A DNA stretch of 10,641 nucleotides. It comes from Verrucomicrobiia bacterium (GTDB lineage Bacteria; Verrucomicrobiota; Verrucomicrobiia; Opitutales; Opitutaceae). Shown piece by piece: positions 1-6,374 of this stretch (position 1 is its first letter; each line of letters begins with the position of its first letter). Under the pieces are notes generated by a model. It did no database searches. It saw only the letters and a program-made list of their open reading frames with translations, and was not told the origin of the DNA. The position numbers and the translations under genes were made by a program. Where the stretch lies: positions 1-10,641 of the forward strand of contig JAUHWE010000102.1 of assembly GCA_030424825.1 (NCBI GenBank), written 5' to 3'.

Positions 1-1195
1 CTTTAAGTAGGGGAACAATCGATACGCCTGATGTGAAATCGGGTTTAGGCAGGTGGGCGAGTTCCGCAAGCGTTGGAAATATATCCACGGTTTCCACGGT
101 AGATTCAGAAAATTTTCCAGGATTGAGAATGCCTGGGTGGCTGACGATCAACGGAGAAAGGAGGGATTCTTCAAAGAGAGCGTGCTTTCCCCAAATCGAA
201 TGTTCGCCCAGGTGCCAGCCATGGTCTCCCCAAAGGACGATGATGGTGTTTTCGCGCAAATTGAGGGCGTCCAATCGATCGATGATTTTTCCCACTTGAG
301 CATCGGCGAAGGAGACGCAGGCGGCGTAGTGTTTTCTCACTTCGATGGCGAAGTCCGCATCTGTATTGGGATCTTTGCCCCAGCGATTGTATTTGTAGAA
401 TTCGCCGGACTTGTGCCAAGTCGTGCGGCCTTCGGGTTTCTCTGGGTGAGGGGTTTTAGGGAGGGTCGAATCTTCGTAGAGTTCGAGGTATTTTGCAGGG
501 GCGCCGAATGGGAGGTGAGGGCGGAGAATGCCGAAGGCGAGAAAGAAGGGCTGATCGTCATTCGCCAGAGTCTCCAGTTGCCTGATCGCTTCATCGGTGT
601 TTGTGCCGTCTGGATAAATGCTGTCAGGGCCATCGAGCGCCTGGATCAGATCCATGTCGCTGGCATCGACACGGATTTCACCCTTTGCGAGTCCGTGCAT
701 CCATCCGCGCGGGTGTTGCCAGGGGCCGGACTTGAGAATGTGCCGATCCCAGGCGTTAGGCATCTCGGGGATCGCTTCGTCATTCCAATCGGGTCCGCCC
801 CGTCCACCTGGATAGTGGGATACCTTTCCGACGGAAACTGTCCGGTAGCCGTGCTGGCGGAACCATGCGGGCATGCTCGGAGGATGGGCGAGCGGGTCGG
901 TTTCTATTTCTTTTGCCCGATCAAAGAGCGCGTTGTTGTTCTCGCCGCCATAGCGGCCAGTGAGAAGGGCATAGCGTGAGGCGCCGCAAGTAGGGGCTTG
1001 CACATAGTGGCGGGTGAATGGGCGGCCCTGAGAGGCGAGTTTGTCGATATTGGGCGAATGAATGTAGTCGACGCCAAAGGATTTTAGCTCGGGTCTCAGA
1101 TCATCGACGCAGATGAGGAGGACGTTGGGAGTCTTCTTGGCTGCGAATGCGCTGATTGCGAGAAAGGATAAAAGTAAGGGCAGAAGGCGTTTCAT
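1..1195 (-). CDS. Iduronate-2-sulfatase-like secreted sulfatase (C-terminus off the left edge)
   Basis: The frame reads without a stop from an ATG at 1195 to the window edge, giving 398 residues. Residues 1-18 form a signal peptide ending in AFA. The sulfatase metal-binding segment VDDLRPEL (30-37) is the version typical of iduronate-2-sulfatase-like enzymes. C70 in CGASR is the predicted formylglycine residue, with R74 completing CxAxR, followed by LLTGR. GKVSH (123-127) and [10 protein letters not shown] (323-332, metal ligands D324 and H325) also match this group. Family members hydrolyse sulfate esters on sugars using Ca2+ and formylglycine, and the signal peptide places this one outside the cytoplasm. 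Related bacterial enzymes are roughly 480-500 residues, so perhaps the last 90-100 are missing. The residue two after the cysteine is Ala rather than the commoner Pro, which is tolerated. The substrate is unknown. No clear Shine-Dalgarno sequence precedes the ATG; the start is chosen because the signal peptide begins there. Confidence 0.93.
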   Translation of the reverse strand, partial: MKRLLPLLLSFLAISAFAAKKTPNVLLICVDDLRPELKSFGVDYIHSPNIDKLASQGRPFTRHYVQAPTCGASRYALLTGRYGGENNNALFDRAKEIETDPLAHPPSMPAWFRQHGYRTVSVGKVSHYPGGRGGPDWNDEAIPEMPNAWDRHILKSGPWQHPRGWMHGLAKGEIRVDASDMDLIQALDGPDSIYPDGTNTDEAIRQLETLANDDQPFFLAFGILRPHLPFGAPAKYLELYEDSTLPKTPHPEKPEGRTTWHKSGEFYKYNRWGKDPNTDADFAIEVRKHYAACVSFADAQVGKIIDRLDALNLRENTIIVLWGDHGWHLGEHSIWGKHALFEESLLSPLIVSHPGILNPGKFSESTVETVDIFPTLAELAHLPKPDFTSGVSIVPLLK

Positions 1196-1311
1196 TGTTC
1201 TGAGCATTGATTAGGCGATGCGTTTTACAAGCTTTCAGAGTGAGAACAGTGGGGATCGGGATTGGTGGTTGGAATTATCTTAGAGAGTGTCCAGTAAATC
1301 TAAATCAATTT

Positions 1312-1325
1312 CCCAAATATTTGGG
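1312..1325. promoter_or_regulatory. Perfect 14-base palindrome CCCAAATATTTGGG, possible operator
   Basis: The sequence equals its own reverse complement with no spacer. It lies 117 bases upstream of the sulfatase ATG at 1195 and just outside the first REP-like pair. A dyad of this kind could be an operator, but about 0.65 such 14-base palindromes are expected by chance in a window this long, so the support is weak. Confidence 0.25.
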
Positions 1326-1335
1326 TTGTTTGATT

Positions 1336-1418
1336 GTAGGTCGTCTCGTCAAAGACCCCGACTTGTCGGTGGCTGAGGCGACATTTATCCCAATCGGCAG
1401 GTCAGCGACCTGCCCTAC
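1336..1418. repeat. REP-like inverted pair 1: GTAG hairpin facing a hairpin-CTAC
   Basis: The left element has GTAG at 1336-1339, then arm GTCGTCTC (1340-1347) pairing with GAGGCGAC (1375-1382) with one G-T wobble; its loop contains a second small stem, CCGAC/GTCGG (1358-1362 with 1365-1369). The right element is on the other strand: CTAC (1415-1418) reads as GTAG, followed by GGCAGGTC-GCT-GACCTGCC (1414 down to 1396), a perfect 8-bp stem with a 3-base loop. A GTAG tetranucleotide at the foot of a hairpin is the hallmark of REP sequences handled by RAYT transposases, and two REPs facing each other form a REPIN. The two halves here differ in sequence. The family name is inferred; the hairpins are seen directly. 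Confidence 0.65.
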
Positions 1419-1460
1419 AGTCTGAATCTATTTAAGAATTCGATTTATTTCCCTCCGGGT

Positions 1461-1580
1461 AAATACCTCGAAGCTTGCTTGGTTGCTGACATTGGTAGCG
1501 GGCGATCTCCGAGCGCCCATTGCTGTATCTATAGGGTGGGCGCTCGGAGATCGCCCGCTACCTTAAAATACCTCGAGGCT
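1461..1580 (+). repeat. 15-base direct repeat flanking the perfect inverted repeat
   Basis: AAATACCTCGAAGCT at 1461-1475 and AAATACCTCGAGGCT at 1566-1580 match at 14 of 15 positions and lie either side of the 1494-1562 inverted repeat. The flanks are asymmetric, with 18 bases between repeat and arm on the left and 3 on the right, so this is not a clean target-site duplication. It may be a relic of insertion or of slippage. Confidence 0.4.
1494..1562. repeat. REP-like inverted pair 2: perfect 26-bp inverted repeat, 17-base spacer
   Basis: The left arm at 1494-1519 starts GGTAGCGGGCGATCTCC and the right arm at 1537-1562 is its exact reverse complement. The spacer is 1520-1536. Each arm begins with GTAG (1495-1498; CTAC at 1558-1561 on the right), and each is partly self-complementary through GGGCG/CGCCC, so each arm can form its own small hairpin or the whole can form one long cruciform. 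This is the structure expected of a REPIN. There is no T-run after it on either strand, so an intrinsic terminator is less likely. The identity of the arms suggests recent origin or strong selection for pairing. Confidence 0.75.
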
Positions 1581-1634
1581 CTTGACTCGGCGTAGTTCTG
1601 CGAACGAAGACGGTTGCCCCGGGGATGCTTTATT

Positions 1635-1715
1635 GTAGGTCGTCTCGTTGAGGCGACGTTCAAAATTGTTTGGTCTTAACTTTCCTTATGCGGTCGCCGC
1701 GAGCGACGCCCCTAC
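1635..1715. repeat. REP-like inverted pair 3: GTAG hairpins facing each other
   Basis: The left element has GTAG at 1635-1638, then GTCGTCTC-GTT-GAGGCGAC (1639-1657), an 8-bp stem with one wobble and a 3-base loop. It is nearly the same element as the left half of pair 1: the 17 bases 1632-1648 repeat 1333-1349 exactly and TGAGGCGAC follows in both. The right element, read on the minus strand from CTAC at 1712-1715, is GTAGGGGC then GTCGC-TCGCG-GCGAC, ending at 1693. This right element matches the arms of the inverted repeat at 8901-8969. It lies 40 bases after the stop codon of the 1755-3233 sulfatase. Confidence 0.65.
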
Positions 1716-1754
1716 ATTGAAAGCGTTTTTGAAACGGACTAATCAAACCATCGC

Positions 1755-3233
1755 TTAGTTGTTTTCGATCCGTTTCACTTCCGACCAGGGCTGGGCTCGA
1801 GGGGTGAGAGTGGTGGCCTCGGTTAGGGGGATGTATGCCGCTTTGCGTATGTTTTTTCCCACTATCTCATCACCATCGCCGAGGTCGATGCGGGAGGCTT
1901 GAGCGAATCCTTCGAGGCGGGCGACGATATCCGGGTGGCGGGATGACAGATCTTTGGTCTCGCCGATATCTTCTTCCAAATTGTAGAGAGTGCCCGCTTG
2001 AATCGTTTCCCCCGCATAGGGATAGTCGCGCAGGAACAGCTTCCAAGGGCCGCTCCGGACGGCATAGAGGAGATTGGCCCGTCGGTAGAAAAATGTCTCG
2101 TGCGGGGAGCGGGCATTGGCTTCTCCTTGCAGAATATTGGTGATGTCTTTGCCGTCAATTTGTCGATTCTCGGGAATCCGGGTCCCGGCCCATTTGGCAA
2201 AAGTCGGAAGCAGATCCATGGAGGTCAATATCTCATTTGAGACCTTGCCAGCGGGAACCGTTCCGGGACCCCAGGCGAGTGAGCAGACTCGAAAGCCACC
2301 TTCAAACATGCTGCCTTTTCCGCCACGTAGGGGAAGGTTCGATACTTCGTAGGTATCCGTGCTTCGCGTACCGCCGTTGTCAGAGAAGAAAAGGACGACT
2401 GTGTTGTCATCAATTCCTAGATCGACGAGCTTATCGAGAATCTTTCCAACGGACCAATCGAGTTCTTCCACGATGTCGCCATAGAGTCCGTTGTTTGATT
2501 TACCCAGGAAATCTTTGCTGGCGAAGCGAGGCAGGTGGACCATAGTGTGGGGTAGGTAGAGAAAGAAGGGCTTGTCCTTGTTCGCCTCGATGAAGGCCAA
2601 TGACTCTTCGGTGTAGCGTTTTGTCAGCAATGCCTGGTCGGGCTCCTCTTCGATCACGGCTTCTTCGCGAAGGACGGGTAACGGAGGGTAGTTCCACTGC
2701 GGACGGCTCGAGCCCATGTCGTTGGAATAGGGAATTCCGAAATAGGTATCAAACCCGTGGGTACGGGGAAGCCATTGTTTCTGGTCGCCGAGATGCCACT
2801 TGCCGATACATGCGGTGGCGTAGCCGGCATCTTTCAGCACCTCCGCGATGGTGATTTCGCTGGGATTAAGTCCTTTAGGGTCGCCTGGAAACAGGACTAA
2901 GTTGTTGCCGGTGCCGGGAAGGGCGTTTCGTTCCATGTCGACCCGTTGCGGGTAGCTTCCCGTCATGAGAGCGGCGCGGGAAGGGGTGCATACGGAGGCC
3001 GGGACGTAGAAGCTCGTTAGGGTCATGCCCTCGGCGGCCATGCGGTCCAGATTCGGAGTGCGATTGAGTTTCGATCCAAAGGGGCCGATATCGGCGTATC
3101 CCAAGTCGTCGATGAATATGATGACGAAATTCGGTGGCGATTTCGTAGTGGGCCCGCATCCGGTGAGGAAGACGCCTGTGAGGAGGGCAACTAAAGCGGT
3201 CCAGATAATGGTAGGGGTGGATTTTGCGATCAT
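1755..3233 (-). CDS. Arylsulfatase A-type sulfatase, predicted lipoprotein
   Basis: From the ATG at 3233 the protein has 492 residues, a normal length for the family. Residues 1-26 are a lipoprotein signal peptide with lipobox LTGC, C26 being the lipid-modified cysteine, so the enzyme is probably membrane-anchored outside the cytoplasm. Sulfatase landmarks follow in order: IDDLGYADIG with metal ligands D42 and D43; CTPSR with formylglycine C82 and R86, then LMTGSYPQR; GKWHLG (144-149); LPHTMVH around H229; SDNGG with D285 and N286; and LRGGKGSMFEGG (302-313). These are the complete catalytic set. The family hydrolyses sulfate esters, and glycan sulfate is the likely target, but the substrate cannot be read from sequence. 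The frame extends 18 codons further to a TTG at 3287; I prefer the ATG because the lipoprotein signal begins there. It is divergent from the 3411-6320 gene. A formylglycine-generating enzyme must be encoded elsewhere. Confidence 0.95.
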   Translation of the reverse strand: MIAKSTPTIIWTALVALLTGVFLTGCGPTTKSPPNFVIIFIDDLGYADIGPFGSKLNRTPNLDRMAAEGMTLTSFYVPASVCTPSRAALMTGSYPQRVDMERNALPGTGNNLVLFPGDPKGLNPSEITIAEVLKDAGYATACIGKWHLGDQKQWLPRTHGFDTYFGIPYSNDMGSSRPQWNYPPLPVLREEAVIEEEPDQALLTKRYTEESLAFIEANKDKPFFLYLPHTMVHLPRFASKDFLGKSNNGLYGDIVEELDWSVGKILDKLVDLGIDDNTVVLFFSDNGGTRSTDTYEVSNLPLRGGKGSMFEGGFRVCSLAWGPGTVPAGKVSNEILTSMDLLPTFAKWAGTRIPENRQIDGKDITNILQGEANARSPHETFFYRRANLLYAVRSGPWKLFLRDYPYAGETIQAGTLYNLEEDIGETKDLSSRHPDIVARLEGFAQASRIDLGDGDEIVGKNIRKAAYIPLTEATTLTPRAQPWSEVKRIENN

Positions 3234-3410
3234 AATTGCGAAGGAGGATTTGCGACCGATTAAGGTCCAGCGTCTTCGAAGTATCAAACCCTTTCACATT
3301 CTTATTTCCAATTGGAACGAAAGGGAATGGACCACTTTTAATGGACATTGTCCAGTGGGGCGACTAGCCCAGTAAGGATAAGTTAGTCTAATCCGAATGG
3401 ACGGCCCATT
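3234..3410. promoter_or_regulatory. Divergent promoter region with candidate operator palindromes
   Basis: This 177-base region separates the sulfatase (minus) from the haem protein (plus) and should carry both promoters. It holds a dyad TGGACA-T-TGTCCA at 3342-3354, a hairpin AATGG/CCATT at 3396-3410 abutting the ATG, and an imperfect dyad GGATAAG/CTAATCC at 3376-3394 with one mismatch. AATGGAC occurs three times, at 3326, 3340 and 3396. I could not pick convincing -35/-10 boxes. Neither start has a Shine-Dalgarno sequence close by, which is common in this group. Dyads this short occur by chance, so a shared operator is only a suggestion. Confidence 0.4.
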
Positions 3411-6320
3411 ATGAATCATTGCCCAAAAACTCCCTATTTCCTGTTCGCTCTGATCGCATTTAGCGATTTACTCGCCATCGACCCGACGCCAGTAGAGCAA
3501 TTCTACGTTGCAGATGGTCTTGAAGCCAAAGTATGGGCCGAGGCTCCTCTATTTTTCAATCCTACGAATATGGATACCGATACTCAAGGGCGAGTTTGGG
3601 TGACCGAGGCGGTGAATTACCGATCGTTTCGGAATCAGGGAGTGGTGAACCGTTGGCATGATCAAGGCGATCGTGTGATGGTGTTGCAGGATACGGATGG
3701 AGATGGGCGAGCGGATGCGTCCCATGAATTTGTACAGGATGAGGATCTGGTTGCCCCCATGGGGATTTCGGTGATCGACAATCGGGTAATTGTCACCTGT
3801 TCACCCAATGTGATCGTCTACACGGATGTGAACCGTGACGCTCGATTTGATCCGAATATCGATACGAAAGAAATTCTATTGACCGGCTTTGGCGGCTTCG
3901 ATCACGACCATTCGCTTCATACGGTAAAGGCGGGGCCGGATGGCGATTTCTATTTTTCTACCGGCAACGCGGGGCCGCATATCGTAACGGACAGATCCGG
4001 TTGGACTTTGCGTGCGGGTAGCAGTTACCGCGGGGGTTCGCCTTCCAATCAGACCAATGTGGCAGGGCTTGTATCCGATGATGGACGTATGTACGTGGGC
4101 GGTTTGGCGATACGTATCCAGCCGGATGGGACGAACATGCGGGTAGTGGGCCACAACTTTCGTAATCCGTATGAACTTTGCCTCGATTCCTTTGCCAATG
4201 TATTCCAGAATGACAATGACGATACGATTTCCTGTCGGACGACTTGGGTAATGGAGTATGGGAATCTGGGCTTCTCATCCGCAGACGGGAAGCGAACCTG
4301 GCGGGCCGACCATCGTCCGGGGCAGGCGACTCCGACGGCGCATTGGCGGCAGGACGACCCGGGGGTCATTCCTTCGGGTGATGTCTATGGCCCCGGTTCA
4401 CCGACTGGTATCGAGTTTTATGAGAACGGTGCCTTGGGGCCAGATTACGAGAACATGCTCCTTTCGGCGGAGGCAGGTCGAAACACGATCTGGGCGTATT
4501 CTCCTCAGCCTGACGGAGCGGGATATGAGATGAAGCGTTCGGTGTTGTTCTCGGCTATCAATCCCAATCTCACCGCCCAACCCACGAGCAAGGAAGATAC
4601 GCGCAAATGGTTTAGACCATCCGATGTCATCGTCGGTTCGGACGGGGCCATTTATGTATCCGATTTTTTCGATCCCTTCATTGGCGGGCATCGGATGCAG
4701 GAGCTCGATGGTAATGGAACGATCTATCGCATTACCCGAAAGGGAAGCAATCCGCAGTTCCCTCAGTTCGATTTGAGTAATGTGGCGGGCCAATTGGACG
4801 CATTGAAAAATCCATCTCATTCAATACGATTCGCTGGCTTCGAACGTTTGACAGGTACTCCTACCCGGAAGGGAGTCGCTGGATTGCTAGAGTTGAGTCG
4901 TGATGAGAATCCCCGTTTGGCAGCCAGGGCAGTTTACGCGTTGGCGGCGGTCGGCTCTCCCGCGAAGCCGAAAAGCTCACTTAGTCGAAGCGCTTGGGAT
5001 CGCGTTGAGGAAATGCTTTCCCATCCGAATGCGGACCTACGCATTACGGCCTATCGAGCGGCCCGCAAACACGATTTGACCGGTCTGATGGCTCGAGCAA
5101 ATCGGTTGGCTTCTGATCCTTCTCCTGCGGTCCGCCGCGAGGTCGCCCTGTCATTGAGGGATATTTCCCTCGATGAATCGCAAGCCGCTATCATGAAGCT
5201 GATTGATCTGTTCGAGGAGAACGATCGTTGGTATCTAGAAGCGCTTGGCTCTGCCTGTGAGGGCAAAGAAGACGCCATTTGGAAGGTCCTGGCCAAGAGT
5301 GCAGATAGGGATCCTCTAAAATGGAAAGACTCGGTTGCCGCGATGGCGTGGCGCTTGCATCCGGTAGCTGCTGCAGATTCGTTTAGAAAACGAGCCCTTT
5401 CCGCAAGCCTTACGCCTACGCAGCGTCGCCAAGCTTTGGATGCGCTCGCATTTATCGATAGTGAAAAGGCAGCAAAAGGAGTCTTGGCAGCCGCGATCGA
5501 TGGCCCGGAGGATCTGCGGTCCTATGCGGCTTGGTGGGTGAAGTCTCGATCCAGCAACGAGTGGAAGGACTACGGCCTCGTCGAAAAGCTCCCAGTGGAT
5601 CCCCAGGCAGCCGCGGATGCGGAAGAAGCCAAGCGCATGACCCAAGGTCGAAATAAATTGAAAGGGGCAACCGCTCTTAGTGAAGAGCTGGAGGAGATTG
5701 CGATTGAGATGTCGCGTTCGGGAATCGGGGCCCCCAATCTGTTGCATCTTGCGGGACGCAATGAGCTACCAGAGTTTTTCTTTCCCATCATCGCCCAGCA
5801 TATTCACGACAATCCGGATGCTTCCGTGAGAGCATTAGCATCGAGGTATTTTCCGAAACCCAGTGCAACGGGCGAACCGCTTCCGCCAATCGATGATATT
5901 GCAAACTTAGCGGGCGACCTAGTCAATGGGCGGGATCTTTTCTTTGGCCGCGCGGTTTGCGCGACCTGTCACTTGCATGGGAATGAAGGCCGTGACATCG
6001 GCCCCAACCTGACGACGGTAGGGGAGCGTTTTGATAGAGTCGCGATTCTGGATTCGATCATCAATCCCTCTGCGGCGATCGCCTTCGGATACGAGTCGGT
6101 TATCCTTGAAACGGTGGATGGGCAGACGTTGTCCGGATTTGTCGTAGGCGACGGGGATCCTGTGATTCTCAAGGATGTGGGAGGCCAGCAGCATTCGATC
6201 TCTAAGGGAAAAATTCGGTCCCGACAAGAGCTTGGCCAGTCCATCATGCCCGCTGGTGGAGGACTGGGATTGTCCGCCCAGGATTTGGCGGATCTTGTGG
6301 CCTTTCTGACAGAGGGCTAA
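3411..6320 (+). CDS. PVC-type propeller / HEAT-like / CxxCH haem-binding protein
   Basis: The 969-residue protein has a signal peptide at about 1-22 (FLFALIAFSDLLA). Residues ~25-450 form the N-terminal domain found in planctomycete and verrucomicrobial 'membrane-bound dehydrogenase' proteins, related to sugar-dehydrogenase beta-propellers. Seen here are DTDGDGRAD (94-102) and DVNRDARFD (139-147), both Ca-binding-like, and FDHDHSLH around D164. Residues ~457-720 are helical, alanine-rich HEAT-like repeats. The C-terminal domain carries CATCH (850-854) for covalent haem c, PNLTTVG after it, and M946 in SIMPAG as likely distal haem ligand. The usual role inferred for such proteins is oxidation of a sugar or alcohol in the periplasm with electrons passed through the haem; the substrate is unknown. 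The ATG at 3411 is chosen for the signal peptide. It is convergent with the 6375-8768 gene, with 54 bases between and no obvious terminator. Confidence 0.92.
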   Translation: MNHCPKTPYFLFALIAFSDLLAIDPTPVEQFYVADGLEAKVWAEAPLFFNPTNMDTDTQGRVWVTEAVNYRSFRNQGVVNRWHDQGDRVMVLQDTDGDGRADASHEFVQDEDLVAPMGISVIDNRVIVTCSPNVIVYTDVNRDARFDPNIDTKEILLTGFGGFDHDHSLHTVKAGPDGDFYFSTGNAGPHIVTDRSGWTLRAGSSYRGGSPSNQTNVAGLVSDDGRMYVGGLAIRIQPDGTNMRVVGHNFRNPYELCLDSFANVFQNDNDDTISCRTTWVMEYGNLGFSSADGKRTWRADHRPGQATPTAHWRQDDPGVIPSGDVYGPGSPTGIEFYENGALGPDYENMLLSAEAGRNTIWAYSPQPDGAGYEMKRSVLFSAINPNLTAQPTSKEDTRKWFRPSDVIVGSDGAIYVSDFFDPFIGGHRMQELDGNGTIYRITRKGSNPQFPQFDLSNVAGQLDALKNPSHSIRFAGFERLTGTPTRKGVAGLLELSRDENPRLAARAVYALAAVGSPAKPKSSLSRSAWDRVEEMLSHPNADLRITAYRAARKHDLTGLMARANRLASDPSPAVRREVALSLRDISLDESQAAIMKLIDLFEENDRWYLEALGSACEGKEDAIWKVLAKSADRDPLKWKDSVAAMAWRLHPVAAADSFRKRALSASLTPTQRRQALDALAFIDSEKAAKGVLAAAIDGPEDLRSYAAWWVKSRSSNEWKDYGLVEKLPVDPQAAADAEEAKRMTQGRNKLKGATALSEELEEIAIEMSRSGIGAPNLLHLAGRNELPEFFFPIIAQHIHDNPDASVRALASRYFPKPSATGEPLPPIDDIANLAGDLVNGRDLFFGRAVCATCHLHGNEGRDIGPNLTTVGERFDRVAILDSIINPSAAIAFGYESVILETVDGQTLSGFVVGDGDPVILKDVGGQQHSISKGKIRSRQELGQSIMPAGGGLGLSAQDLADLVAFLTEG

Positions 6321-6374
6321 AGGGAAATTCTGAATACGATAATCACAGATTCCTAAATCAAAAGCGAGGCCCGG

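Larger units (their letters stand above)
1196..1754. other. 559-base gene-free region between two sulfatase genes
   Basis: No convincing gene lies here; the one sizeable open frame (1207-1425, plus) runs through repeat sequence and resembles nothing I know. The first ~135 bases, next to the start of the left sulfatase, should hold that gene's promoter and contain a perfect 14-base palindrome. The rest, 1336-1715, is occupied by five to six GTAG-headed hairpins arranged as three inverted pairs, listed separately. I see no hairpin with a T-run that would make a clear terminator for the 1755-3233 gene. Confidence 0.8.

Noticed and set aside
53..979. Long open frame on the plus strand (308 codons) opposite the left sulfatase
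   Set aside because: It is antisense to a sulfatase frame with every expected motif in order, and its own translation shows no recognisable domain or start signal.
1207..1425. 72-codon open frame on the plus strand in the gene-free region
   Set aside because: It passes straight through the REP-like pair 1 and its translation resembles no known protein.
1336..1715. CRISPR array or integron attachment sites, because of the series of short repeats
   Set aside because: Repeats are palindromic, differ from one another and are not evenly spaced; no cas gene, integrase or cassette is present.
1724..1736. Hairpin CGTTT-TTG-AAACG just after the second sulfatase's stop, considered as its terminator
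   Set aside because: The stem is only 5 bp and no T-run follows on the minus strand.
6321..6374. Possible bidirectional terminator between the convergent genes
   Set aside because: Only a GGCC/GGCC pairing with an 8-base loop is visible near 6369-6382, partly inside the coding end, and there is no T-run on either side.
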